Source of the DNA: Boesenbergia rotunda
Lineage: Eukaryota > Streptophyta > Magnoliopsida > Zingiberales > Zingiberaceae
NCBI GenBank assembly: GCA_024364735.1
Contig: JAGFNQ010004033.1
Span: 310,001-374,000 of the forward strand
Direction: 5' to 3'
Length of the DNA: 64,000 nucleotides
A program made the position numbers and the translations under genes. Shown here in pieces: positions 33,676 through 45,333 of this stretch. Each line of letters starts with the position of its first letter. Position 1 is the stretch's first letter. The notes beneath the pieces were generated by a model that worked only from the letters and a program-made list of their open reading frames with translations, had not been told where the DNA came from and searched no databases.

Positions 33676-35531
33676 TGTTAGATGTGTATACTAAAAGTCT
33701 TGTTCTTTTTATATTTATAAGATCATCTACATTTTGAATAGAGAATCACAATAACACAGATGTGTATTTATATTAATATATGCATAAAAGTCCAATACTT
33801 TGCATTGTAGATAACATGGTGTGTGGTGACACACAGAAGATCATGTTATGAGTCCCTTGCATAGTATAAGAAGAGGCTCACAGCCGAGATAGAATTGGAC
33901 AAACCATCGGGATGGTTGTAGTGTAATTAGGTGTGATTTATCTTGACCATAGAATTATTACACTAGTGTGCTTTGTGTGCATTGAGCAGGACCAAAATCA
34001 GAGGTCGTCCAATTTGTACTGACTTAATAATTGGATTGGACCTCAGATTATTATGGAATACAATCCCTAAATCCTGATATAATAACAGGCATGTATAGTT
34101 AATATTTATTTCTTTGATTTACCAATGGACTAGATTTATTCTGCTAAATCGATAGGCCTGGTAAGTTAGAAAATAATATTAATTATATGGTGTGTTGTTG
34201 ATTATTGACGGAATCCGTGTCCTGGTGAGTCAGGATGATGATGCCCCCTTGATGAACTTATAAGGTTCATCATGTTAAACCCTACAAGTGGATTTGATCC
34301 GACATGATGATAAGGTTGAGTGGTACTAGTCAAGGAGCTAGAAGTTGATTAATTAAAATTACCAGTAATTTAAATTAATTGACGAGCATTCGATATCATA
34401 AACATAGGGGGATGGATGTGCTCATAATAGGTGGTGCTCATATGAAAATATGGTGGTTGGTGAGGAAGTTCAATGGAGATCCTTTAGTGGAATGACTCTT
34501 CATTAATAGATTGGTTATAGATCCATTAGTGGGCCAAGACCCAACTCCTCCTATTGGTCCCTACCTTAGCCCTATAAATACCCCCATGGAGTCATGAAAC
34601 TAGGGAATTAATTCACACAAGAGATCCCTAGAGCCTCTCCCTCTTTTCTCTCATCTTCTCTCTCCTAGGTCAAAGGTGGGCGCCGACACTAATGTGGAAG
34701 AAGGGTTTCGGTGGAGGGAAAGGAAGAGCTTTGGTTCCCCTTTCTCCTTCAGTTACCTTCTCCTCTCTTCCCCTAAGGGCTCGCATGGGTTTGATTGGAG
34801 AAAAAGCCACCGCCGACGGCACTTCTTCTCCCTTGAAGTTGGCCGGCGATAGAGAGAAGGAAAGAGGAGAGATGGGTGTTTTGTTTGGATTGTGGAGGAG
34901 AGTTTATCTCTTCTTCTTCTATTCTTTCTTCCTCATCTTGCTCTTCCCTTTCTCTTCACGGTGCGTGTACTGGGAGCAAGGAGGAGGGGCGGGGACGCCG
35001 GCCAAAACCTAGGTTTTGGGCCGACGACAAGTGGAAGAGGAGGTCCTAGGGTTTCGGCCAAGCTAGGAAGAAGATAGAAGGCCTTGGTGATTCCGGTTCT
35101 CGGTAGCACGTCGCCCACACGACGTTCTGGAGGGAAGGGACATAAGGTAGAAGGCTACGAGGTAAAGGAAGGTATAATTCTCTTCCTTGGCTCCTTCATT
35201 TTATCTTCGTCATTTCATGTTGATTTTAATTAATTATTATTGTTTTGATTAATTATTAATCTTAGATAATAATTAATTATTTGGACCTCGATAATAAACA
35301 CAAAAATCGGCGATCCACTCATCATCTTTTCCGCGGTCGAACGCTTAGGCTAATTACAAGGCTCGTTCTTTGAGATTGGCCAAGTTGTAATTTGAATCGT
35401 TTGATACGATGACAAGATGGTCGTTGGGAGACGGGTCTCTATTCGGAATAATTTTTTAATCCGTAGACATGGAGAGGTCTCTCTAGGATGACCAAGATTC
35501 GCTTAGGAAACCCGCCAAGCCATACCCAACA
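33676..35531 (+). repeat. 3' LTR of copia L
   Basis: TGTTAGATGTGTATAC to CCATACCCAACA, 1,856 bp, matching the 5' LTR almost base for base in length. TATA box TATAAATA at 34573-34580. The R/U5 part carries the chance frames 34692-35077. Confidence 0.95.
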
Positions 35532-35536
35532 ATCGT

Positions 35537-35744
35537 TTCTATTCCTTTTGTCGTAAGTCGTACCAGTACGTAACTTTTCTCGATAATGTCGTTTTCTTTT
35601 CATTTCGATGGCTTGTTCCATCCCTATCGGCTGTGGTATAGGTAGACTGAGAGGGCCGCAGTGGTAGGATTTCCGAATTGTCCGCCAGGTCGAGGGTGAA
35701 GCAGTCTGGTCGGTATCGGGCGAGCGGCTCCTCGGGGCTTGACA
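35537..35744 (+). repeat. LTR of gypsy G, segment 4 (end)
   Basis: Resumes immediately after the TSD of L and probably ends GGGGCTTGACA at 35744. The end is inferred from a CA terminus and the change in base composition. Confidence 0.6.
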
Positions 35745-36088
35745 GTTGACCCTTCCTTTCTTCCAAATAATAGCTTCATTGATTTCATCATCATCACATA
35801 ATTCATTTGCCTATGAACAAGAACAATTGAATGATATATGTCAAACAAGAATAGTTATTAAATGTTGGAAAAACTATTATACGAATTTGATGATGCCAAT
35901 AAGAAAAAAAATAATCTTGTATAATGAGGAATTTCGAAATACTCTTACTATTTCTTTAGCATATCGTGCATACTTTTACGAGCAAGGTGATGGTGGTATA
36001 TGTTCTATCTTTTCTCTTTCTGTTGATCACTTAGTTTCTAGTCATATGAAACATTCTACATATCAAATTTACTAATTCATCAATTACC
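35745..36088. other. Unassigned AT-rich sequence, possible low-copy DNA
   Basis: A 109-codon plus-strand frame (35746-36075) has ordinary amino-acid composition, with KCWKNYY and SLAYRAYFYEQGDGG, but I do not recognise it. It may be antisense to, or an exon of, the degraded transposon next door. Nothing here resembles the surrounding LTR families. Confidence 0.4.
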
Positions 36089-36599
36089 TTAATGTCTACT
36101 TATTTTGAAAGAACAAAGAACTAAACTTACAATGAAATTGTCGAACATGCAAGTAAGGAAAAAATAAATCCAATCATCTCTTGCAAGACAATAGCCACTA
36201 GTTGGTTCATCCAACTCTACAGGGTTGTCAAGGTTGTTCGAAATGAATGCCAAAGTGAGATGGGATTTAAACTGACACTGATGCACTTATTACTTGTTGA
36301 ATTCAAACATCCCTTCTTTCAACTTGGGAGAACATCATATGTCAACTATAAAACACACAATTGGAAATACAGTAAAAAGAATCACATAACATAAAATATA
36401 TAGTAACAATATGAATACTAACATTTGAACAAACACACTAGCTTACCTACATTAACTGATTCTCATATCAATTCTTTAACTTCATTTGGAACTTTCTTCC
36501 ATGTCTTGTAAGTTATCTTAACCTTTTCTGAAGCAAGCAAGCCAATGTAACATTGCATTTCAACAATAGCTTCTCCCACTAGCTATCCAAGTTTATTGA
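36089..36599 (-). pseudogene. Fragment of CACTA (En/Spm)-type plant transposase protein (Ptta/PF03004-like)
   Basis: Two minus-strand pieces resemble consecutive exons of the plant Ptta/En/Spm 'transposase_24' family. The piece nearest 36599 reads GEAIVEMQCYIGLLAS then KVKITYKTWKKVPNEVKELI, then a stop where Trp is expected, and ends in GTAGGTAAG, donor-like. The next, at 36286-36175, reads QFKSHLTLAFI then GYCLARDDWIYF, matching the family pattern of W-x-FKS-L followed by Y-x-I-x-x-DW-x-F. The role in CACTA elements is transposition-associated DNA binding. The fragment is truncated by LTR M at 36600, and no CACTA ends are visible. The family assignment is from remembered patterns only. Confidence 0.5.
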
Positions 36600-37551
36600 T
36601 GTTAGGATGTATACTAAAAGTCTTGCTTTTTCTGTATGAACATCTACATTTTGAATGAGAATTACAAGAACACTGTTGCATGTTTATATTAGTATGTGCA
36701 AAATGTCTAATACTTTACACTGTAAATAACATGGTATATGGTGTCACACAGAATATCATGTTATTAGTTCTTTGTAGAGTATAAGTAGAGGCTCACAACC
36801 GAGATGGAGTTGGACAAACCATCGGGATGGTTGTAGTGTAATTTGGTATTGGGTTGTCTTGACCATAGAATTACACTAGTGCACTTTGTGTGTAATGAGC
36901 AGGACTAACATAGAGGTGATCCAATTTATACTGACTTTATAATTGGATCAGACCTCGGTTTATTATGGAGTACATGCTCTAAATCCCGATATAATAACGG
37001 GCACATGTACTTAATATTTGTTTTCTTGATTTACCAATGGGCGAGATTTATTCTGCTAAATCGATAGGCCCGATAAATTAGGAAATAATATTATTTACAT
37101 GGTGTGCCATTGATTAAAGACGGAATCCGTGTCCTGGTGAGTCGGGATGATGATACCCCCTTGATGAGCTCATAAGGTTCATCATGTTATATCCTGCAGG
37201 TGGACTTGGTCCAATATGATGATAAGGATGAGTGATACTAATCAAGGAGTTAGAGGTTAATTAATTAAAATTGTTAGTAATTTAAATTAATCAACGGGCA
37301 TTCAATATCTTAAACACGGGGAGAAATTGAACTCATAATAGGTGGAGCCCATATGTAAATATGGGGGTTGGTGAGGTAGTTCAATGGAGAACTTTTGGTG
37401 GAATGATTCTTCATTAATGGATCAGGTTTGGATCCATTAGCAGGCCAAGACCCAATTCCTCCTCATGGTCCCTATTGTAACCCTATATATACCCCATGGT
37501 GTCATGAAACCATAGAGAATCCAACTCATAGAAAACCTAACTCTATTATTC

Positions 37552-37576
37552 CACTCTCTCTCTCTCTCTCTCTCTC
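37552..37576 (+). repeat. (CT)n microsatellite
   Basis: About eleven CT units downstream of the TATA region of LTR M. Confidence 0.95.
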
Positions 37577-37649
37577 CTAGGTCACACAGCGCGCAAGCAA
37601 GGAGGTGGCCGACTGTTGTGGAGAAGAAGCAGGTCGTCAGTGCTAGTTC

Positions 37650-37802
37650 TAGAGGAGGAGATCAGTTCTTAGGAGCAGGACACCTTCTCCTTGAAGCTCG
37701 GAGTCACCGAAGGTCTTCTCTCCTTGCGATTGAGGTCGCCGACGATAGTCTTGAAGGAGGTGATCGGTTTTTACAGCCAAGATACCTTCTTCTTCAAGCT
37801 GG
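37650..37802 (+). repeat. ~100-bp tandem repeats in LTR M, left part
   Basis: Units share GGAGGAGATCRGTT, CCTTCTCCTTGAAGCT and GGTCTTCTCTCC. The array is cut by copia N inside the second unit and continues at 47621. Confidence 0.8.
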
Positions 37803-40089
37803 TGTTAGTGATATGAGAGAAATGTCCTAAGGCAATCGCCTTATGATTGTAAACATTTATTTTAATAAATGATAATTCACTATTTGAGTATACATGTTTG
37901 TGTATTTGATTGGGATCTTAAACTCATATACTGAATGTCCGCAATACAACTCACAGCATAAGAGAATTTGTGATGGGATCACAACTTGTGATTATCTCTA
38001 TATGTGCAAATGTGAAGTATTGAAAATATCCCTAGTCGATGAATTGATAAAAACGGACACTATCAATTCTGTTGAGACTAGCATGGGTTATTCTCTAATC
38101 AGCTGATTCTCACTGGCTGGTGACATTGGCATGTCCGGAGATAAACATGAATGCTAGTTAAGGGAACTAGTTCATTGGAGTGACTAGCTGTAAAACTTCA
38201 TATGGTTATCTATATAGATATGTCAATGAAGTTCTTACTGCGGCTTAAGTGCGATGTTCCTTTGACTTGCGGTGTTCAAGTCATCTTGGTCATGGAGACT
38301 TATACTTTAACATCTTAAGCAAGCATCTCCAAGGAGGTGTGGACCCAAGATGATTGGGTATGAGCCGAAATGCCCGAAGATGTTTGAACATCCTACAAAG
38401 GATTCACCACTCCTTGCGAGGAGATGTATACCCAGGCCTATCGTCGGATTGTTACTCAAAACCTCTGGCCAGAGTATATCATGTTTAGAGTGCGAGTCTC
38501 TTATATGAGAGTAATTAGAAATCCAAAGGACGAGAAAGACACTACTTGGGCTAGGTGTGACGTAGTCAGCCTAGTGGGGACTGACACCATAGACCGTGTC
38601 CTGAACCAAGTGGGTATAAGGTGGTGAAGGGAATGGGGCACGATTCATTAGAGCTGCTGAAGGGTTTCAGAATAATTTCTTCTGAGGTCAAACCGTTGAT
38701 CTTTCGATTAATTGGGGATCATGATGTACTACTAGGTGCCACTCATGATCGTTCTATAATTAATGGGTTAATTATAGACGACCAACATAAATCGAAAGCC
38801 TATTTAGTCACACGCACTACGAGTAATCCGAGGGATTTAAAACGAGTTGAAAATTGGATTTTCCGATCAAGAGAAATAAGTCGAATCTGAGTTAGTCAGA
38901 GGCGCAATGGAAGCTAAAAATGGCTAAGTCTTTTGAAGGCTTTTTGGGCGAATTAAATGAGTTTAATTCGCGGCGGTTCGGGTTGGTTTGGCCGGCCAAA
39001 GAGGGTGTCAAAACCCCCTTTGGTGGCCGGCCACAATAAGAGGAGAAAACCAATTAATTTTGGTTTAATTAATAAAATAAATCTAGTGTGATTTGTTTTA
39101 TAAATTATGGATAAATAAATTTGTATAAAGAAATTTATATAAATAAAATTTATAGAAATTTATTCTTTTATGGAAGATTAAAATAATCCATGAATTGGTT
39201 TATTTTAATTTTATAAAATCAATTATGAATTGATTTTTCCATAATAAGAGTTTATAAATTTCTTATAAAAATTTTATTCCATAATTTAAAGAGAAGAAGA
39301 ATTAGTTTTATTATAAATTGGTTTATAATAAAGACTCGGTTTAAACGGAATAATTAATAAGAAAATTTATAAGATAAATTTCTTATAACTAATTCCGTTA
39401 ATTCGGTTTAGAGGGAGACTTAGCAAAGGAGTTGCTACTATATAAAGGAACCAAAGGCTAGCCCTTATTCGAATCAATTAATCAAGAGATTAATTATTCT
39501 CTCCCTCTCTCTCTTAATCTCTCTTCTCCTCTCCCTCTCCCTCTCTTGCCTAGGGCCGGCGCCCAACCTTGTGGTTTAGGGCCGGCGCACCCAACCTACA
39601 TCTAAGGTGAAGTTGGCGTGAGCTATCAAGAAGAAGGAGAACCCGAACACGAAGAAGAAAAAGCGGATAGCGACTCCTCTCTTCTCGGAATTCGATTCCG
39701 TTACTTCGTTGGTTAGTTTTCCATTATTTTCTCTTATTCTTCTAGTTGTGCCTTCCGAGAATCTAGTAGTTCTCGTCGGCACAAAACTCGTGACTTTGCG
39801 AAGTCATCCCGAAGAGAACTCGGCGTGGACGCAAATAGAGGCGGAGCTTCCAAGGGACGCTACGGTTGGATCTCGTCCCTTACTTCGAGTTACGAGAGGT
39901 ATAATGTAAATTAGTTTACCTTTCCGCAAAGTTTTATTTTATGATTATGTCAACATACCATAAGGTTGCATGCTAGATACGAAGTTAAAATAATTTGGAA
40001 AATTATTTTATCCAAATTCTTCCGCTGCACGTAAAAATTTTAAAATTTTACGAACTCGTATCCTTGTCGACATGCACCCGGTCCCAACA
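37803..40089 (+). repeat. 5' LTR of copia N
   Basis: TGTTAGTGATATGAG to GGTCCCAACA. TATA box TATATAAA at 39439-39446. Two hairpins upstream: GCGAATTAAA/TTTAATTCGC at 38948-38971 (perfect 10-bp stem) and TGGCCGGCCAAAG../..TTTGGTGGCCGGCCA at 38990-39032. A GGGCCGGCGC direct repeat lies at about 39552-39590. Frames 37894-38890 and 39709-39909 recur in both LTRs but are LTR sequence. Confidence 0.96.
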
Positions 40090-40090
40090 G

Positions 40091-40102
40091 TGGTATCAGA
40101 GC
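40091..40102 (+). promoter_or_regulatory. Primer-binding site of copia N
   Basis: Perfect TGGTATCAGAGC one base after the LTR. Confidence 0.96.
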
Positions 40103-41806
40103 CGGTTAGTGTTCGACTTAATCATATAATTGTTTTGTGGAAAACTTTGTCATGATCTCAATTTCGGAAAAAATTTTCAATTATGGAAACTTTCAAATTA
40201 TAATAAATTTTAGATTTAGAAATTTCAAAGTTTGGAAATCCTCATGAAATTTCGCAAACGTTTGAAATTTTCTATTTTCTGAAATTTTATAATAATTTCG
40301 AAAACTTCCCATCTTTGGAAACTTTCCAATTTTGGAAAATTTTCTATTTTAGAAATTTTCCAATTTTTGGAAATATGTAAGTTTTCTTTGTACCAGAAAC
40401 TTACAATTATTCTGAAAACCTAATTTTGAAATCTCGCAATTTTGGGCACTTTCTTGTTAAGAAAGTCTAGACAAATTCATGGACAGTTAATTGACAACTA
40501 AATTTGAATTGGTTTTTAAATTGACAACAAGATTCTTTATTTTGGATTGAGCCTCGGGGAGCCGTCCAATTTAAAGTTAGTTGTTGTAATTTAATTTCCC
40601 AATTTTTAATTGAAGTTGTCATGTTTGATTTGGATTGAGCCTCGGGGAGCCGTCCAATTGGATTTACAACACATTACTTTTCTTTGGGTATCTGAGCCTC
40701 GGGGAGCCACCCTTAGAAAATGATTTGTTGTAATTAATTAAATCCATGAATAAAATATGTTGAAGAGGTGATGCTCTTACATATTGTTGTCTCCAAAATT
40801 AATTAGGAAAATGGTTTCCTATAGAGTTTCTTAAATGAGATTTTCATGAAAATAATATGTGGTTGAATTAAGAGAATTGTCTCTTAATTTAATAAGTTTT
40901 GATTTAGAGAAATCAAAGTCTTGAACATATTATTTCCAAAATTAATTATGACAATTTAGGAAATTATTTCCCAAAGCAATTCCTTTAATTAAGTATGAAA
41001 TTGGAATTATAAAATCCGGTTCCTAATTCAATTAATGAGACTTGATAACTTAAGTCACATACATACTTTATTAAGGAAATCGTTAGTCATGACATAATTC
41101 TATGTCATGAATGTGCTTAGAAAAGATGAGACCCAAAAACCCCTTGCAAAATATTAAGGCAAACACCTTCCGTTAATATGGTTAGAATCGGAGTTTTGTT
41201 TCTCGATTGGGTTGATGGACACATCCATGCCCGACTTGAACCTCAACATGTTCAAACCATGGAATTAGTTTATGAATAATATAGTTGGAGTCAGAGGTCA
41301 ATCCTTAGTTTTGGTTGTTGGACACATCCAAGCCTGACTAAACGGTTGAATGAGCTCCAACCATATTAAAACTATTTCTTGATTAATGGGTCAGCCTTAA
41401 GCTTGGAGCATCGATTTGTTGTGCCACAGCCAAGGTCGATGTAAAGAGAGGTGCAGCTGGGTGCTATGTATATGATGCATACCTGTTAATGAGTTAACAA
41501 CCCAATGATTTATGCAAACATTCAATTAGTTGATAGCATAATGTGATAGTTACATATATGTGATATGTAATCGGTATAATTACCTACCTTCATAGCTAAG
41601 AAAAACTTGATGGCCACAGCCATGGTGGTTCTTATCTATGGTTGGATATCAACCTATTTGGAGATGTTCCTACGATCTCCCGAATTGATAATAAGGGTTA
41701 TTCAATTTGAAAAATAAATAGGATTTCAATTTATGTATATTGATACATTCTTTAATCATTCTTCTCACATAATCTCAATTTGTATTTCTAGGATAATCAC
41801 TCGATC
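40103..41806 (+). other. Untranslated leader of copia N
   Basis: 1.7 kb, AT-rich, no coding. The first 350 bp repeats GAAACTTTC/TTTTGGAAA words. Three copies of TGAGCCTCGGGGAGCC at about 40549, 40636 and 40689 sit between complementary TTGGA/TCCAA arms in two cases, suggesting RNA hairpins. Confidence 0.75.
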
Positions 41807-42367
41807 ATGTCTTCTTTAAACTTGCGTTCCATTTTGGACACCAATAAACTGACTGGGCCAAACTTCATGGACTGGCTTCGAAACCTGAGGATAGTCCTCA
41901 AGGCAGAGAAGCTTGCTTATGTCCTTGAAGATCAACTTCCCAACCGTCCTCCTGAAAACACAACTCCAGACCAGTTTCCTGAGTTGCTCAACCTGCTGAA
42001 GACTGTAGAGCCTTCTGTGAAGCAGGATCAAAAGATGGTACTGTTAGTTGGTTCCTCAAAGAAAGGTTCTAAGAGGAAGGCCAATGAACAGAATAAGGGA
42101 AAGAAGAAAAAGGCCAAAAAGACTGAAAATACCCTAAAAGGCACTTGCCATCACTGTGACAAGGAGGGTCACTGGCGAAGAAACTGCAAGGTTTATCTTG
42201 AGTCCTTGAAAGAGAAGGCATCCGATGCCCCATCCTCTTCAAGTATCTTCGTTATTGAATGTCATTCTATTTCCTCAAATACTTGGGTACTTGATACTGG
42301 GTGTAGCTCACATATATGTAATAACATACAAGGGCTAAGGAATAGAAGAAGACTCGTCAAAGGATAA
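41807..42367 (+). pseudogene. Copia Gag-protease start of element N (internal deletion)
   Basis: ATG 41807 follows the leader; SSLNLRSILDTNKLTGPNF and DWLRNLRIVL are the usual Gag start. After ELLNLLKTVEPSVKQ the frame jumps to a lysine-rich basic tract, so most of the capsid (about 120 residues by comparison with L) is missing. The zinc knuckle CHHCDKEGHWRRNC and the protease box WVLDTGCSSHI are intact. The frame stops at TAA 42365-42367 and resumes in the same frame, so a single nonsense change separates it from the 981-codon ORF. Confidence 0.9.
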
Positions 42368-42373
42368 GCGAAT

Positions 42374-45319
42374 TTGCGAGTTGGAAACGGAGCAAAGATT
42401 GCTGCTGTTGCCATCGGAACATATTTGCTAAAGCTCCCCACTGGACGTGTCTTAGAATTGGATAATTGTTATTTTGTTCCTTCGTTAATAAAGAACATTG
42501 TATCTATTTCATGTTTGAATGAAAAGGGTTATCATTTAACTTTTAGTAACAATTGTTGTTACATAACTTTAAATGGCGTTCTTTATGAGAATGAAACTTT
42601 GTGCAATGGCATCTACACGTTAGATTTATCCAGTGACGTTTTCAATATCGAAGTTAGCAACAAACGTGCTCGAATAGATAATCGAATAGACTCCTACACT
42701 TGGCATTGCCGTCTTGGCCATGTAAGCAAGAAACGCATGACCGAATTACACCGATGTGGAATTCTGGAATCATTTGAACCCGGTTCATTGGTTACATGCG
42801 AATCATGCTTAAAATGCAAGATGACCAAATTACCCTTCTCCGGAAAAGGTAATCCAGTGGGAGAATTACTTGGTCTAATACATACTGATGTATGTGGACC
42901 AATGTCAACTCTCGCACAAGGAGGCTATAGCTACTTCATCACCTTCATCGATGATCACTCACGATTCGGGTATGTGTTCTTGATGAAACACAAATCTGAA
43001 GCCTTTGAGAAATTCAAAGAGTTCAGAAATGAAGTAGAGAAACAACTTGGCAAAAGTATTAAAATACTTCGATCCGATCGGGGTGGTGAATACTTAAGTC
43101 AAGAGTTTCATGATTATCTTAGGGACAATGGGATACTGTCCCAATGGACTCCGCTATATACACCACAGCATAATGGTGTATCTGAGAGGCGCAACCGAAC
43201 CTTGATGGACATGGTTAGGTCTATGATGAATCATGCAACTCTTCCAAAATCCTTTTGGGGCTATGCACTTAAGACAACTGTTTACTTGCTAAACAGAGTC
43301 CCGACCAAGGTAGTCTCTACTACTCCATATGAGATTTGGAATAGTAAGAAACCTCACTTAACTCACCTTAAGATATGGGGTTGTCCTGCTTATGTGAAGC
43401 GGGTTGTATCAGACAAATTGGATGCTAAGTCTGATAAATGTCTATTTATTGGATACCCTAAGGAAACGAAGGGTTACCAATTCTATCATCCCTCGGAACA
43501 AAAGGTGTTTGTTTCAAGGCATGCTGTATTTCTAGAAAAAGAATTTCTTTTACAAGAAAACAGTGGGAGTGGCATTGAACTTGATGAAGTTCAAGAAACT
43601 CCAATAGACATTACAGAGACACCGAGTCTAGGCCCACAACCGATAATTCATAATGATGAGCTATCAGTTGAACCTAAAACTACACCACCTCTTTGTAGGT
43701 CTGATAGGACACGCAACATTCCAGAGAGATACGGATTTCTCGTAAGTGAATCGAACGACGTGTTGCTCATTGGGGATGACGAACCTATCAGTTATGAAGA
43801 TGTTCTGAAAAGTTCAGAAAGGGACAAATGGCTTGAAGCCATGAAGTCGGAAATGGATTCCATGTACGAAAATCAAGTATGGGACTTGGTTAACCCACCT
43901 GAAGGGATTAAACCCATAGGGTGCAAATGGGTTTTCAAGAAGAAAACCAACATGGAAGTTAATGTTGTTACCTTTAAGGCTAGATTAGTGGCAAAAGGAT
44001 ATCGTCATAAGCAAGGAATTGATTATGACGAAACCTATTCGCCATTAGCTATGCTTAAATCCATTCGGATGCTTCTAGCCATAGCAGCTCATTATGATTA
44101 TGAGATATGGCAAATGGATGTGAAAACAGCTTTCCTTAATGGAAACCTGCTTGAGGATGTATACATGATACATCCTGAAGGTTTCACATCGGTTGATAAA
44201 ACCAAAGTATGCAAGCTTCGACGATCCATATATGGATTGAAGCAAGCATCTAGGAGCTGGAATATCCGTTTTGATGAGGCAATCAAAGAGTTTGATTTCT
44301 CACAAAATCCTGACGAACCTTGTGTGTACAAGAAGGTTAGTGGGAGTGCAGTCGTATTCCTAGTATTATATGTCAACGACATCTTACTTATAGGAAATGA
44401 TATATCAGTCTTACAGACAGTTAAAATTTGGTTGTCCAAAACTTTCTCCATGAAAGACCTGGGAGAAGCAACCTACATCCTTGGGATTAGAATCTATAGA
44501 GATAGATCAAAACGGTTGCTTGGTCTTTCGCAGTCTACATATATAGACCGAGTGCTAAAAGGGTTTAGCATGTTGGAATCCAAGAAAGGTTACCTTCCCA
44601 TCAGGCATGGGATCAACCTTTCAAAGTCTATGTGTCCGCGCACAGAAGACGAGAGGATTTGCATGAATAAGATTCCCTATGCATCCGCAATAGGATCTAT
44701 CATGTATGCTATGTTATGTACTAGACCCGATGTATCGTATGCTTTGAGTGTCACAAGCAGATACCAGTCGGATCCAGGAATGGATCATTGGGCGGCTGTC
44801 AAGACAATCCTTAAGTACTTAAGAAGAACTAAGGATGTGTTCCTAATATATGGAGAAGGAGATTTGGTAATACGTGGGTATACAGATGCCAGTTTCCAGA
44901 CAGATAAGGATGACTCCAAATCGCAGTCTGGATACGTATTTACTTTGAATGGAGGCGCAGTAAGTTGGAAAGGTTCCAAACAAGACACCGTAGCGGATTA
45001 TACCACGGAAGCAGTTTGGATCAAGAAGTTTGTCTCGAAACTTGATGAGGTTCCAACCATTGATGAAGCAGTGCCGGTTTACTGCGACAACAATGGAGCT
45101 TTTGCACAAGCAAAGGAACCAAGGTCTCATCAGCGATCCAAACACGTGCTTCGCCGCTATCATCTGATCAGAGAGATTATAAGTAGGAATGACATACAAA
45201 TTGAGAAAATTCCCACTGAAAGGAATTTAGCGGATCCTTTAACTAAGGCCTTGCCTCAAAGCAAGTTTGAGGGTCATGTTAGAGCTTGTGGTATTGGATA
45301 CCGTAGCGATTGGCATTAG
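42374..45319 (+). pseudogene. Copia protease end-integrase-RT-RNase H of element N
   Basis: A 981-codon open frame, nearly complete Pol. Integrase: HCRLGH and CESC zinc site, HTDVCGP, RSDRGGEY and GVSERRNRT (complete D-D-E). RT: GCKWVFKKK, QMDVKTAFLNG, SIYGLKQASRSW and the catalytic box, which reads YVNDILLIG: AAC at 44375-44377 replaces the first Asp of the usual YVDD. RNase H: GYTDASFQTD, then ADYTTEA followed directly by VWIKKF, lacking about 12 residues that hold the catalytic Glu (AEY motif in L and O). CDN and the end KALPQSKF are present. So the ORF is long but encodes an inactive RT. The Met at 42374 is internal. Confidence 0.93.
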
Positions 45320-45333
45320 GCCAAGTGGGAGTT
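45320..45333 (+). promoter_or_regulatory. Polypurine tract region of copia N
   Basis: GCCAAGTGGGAGTT immediately before the LTR, right after the RNase H stop. Confidence 0.75.

Larger units (their letters stand above)
27101..35531 (+). mobile_element. Complete Ty1/copia retrotransposon L (family 1), TSD ATCGT
   Basis: 8.4 kb with two LTRs (27101-28957 and 33676-35531), primer-binding site, leader, Gag-Pol frame and polypurine tract. ATCGT lies on both sides (27096-27100 and 35532-35536). Integrase before RT identifies Ty1/copia. The long LTRs and Gag/Pol motifs fit the Tork/Angela-type lineages; exact clade is uncertain. It inserted into the gypsy G LTR. The polyprotein frame is continuous from 30021 to about 33610 but broken by seven stop codons, with an altered integrase Asp and a deleted RNase H end. 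Confidence 0.95.
17085..35744 (+). mobile_element. Second gypsy element (G): 3' end of pol plus multiply interrupted 3' LTR
   Basis: Only the integrase tail (17101-17640), polypurine tract and 3' LTR survive; the 5' part is lost at a junction near 17075-17100. Its LTR contains three separate insertions (H, J, L), two with their own nested insertions. Removing H, J, L and one TSD copy each leaves four LTR segments: 17776-17905, 20749-22128, 26161-27100 and 35532-35744, about 2.65 kb together. Confidence 0.78.

Noticed and set aside
38621..38890. 89-codon ORF repeated identically at 46143-46412
   Set aside because: Identity comes from the two recent LTRs of N, not from gene duplication. No ATG context or domain.
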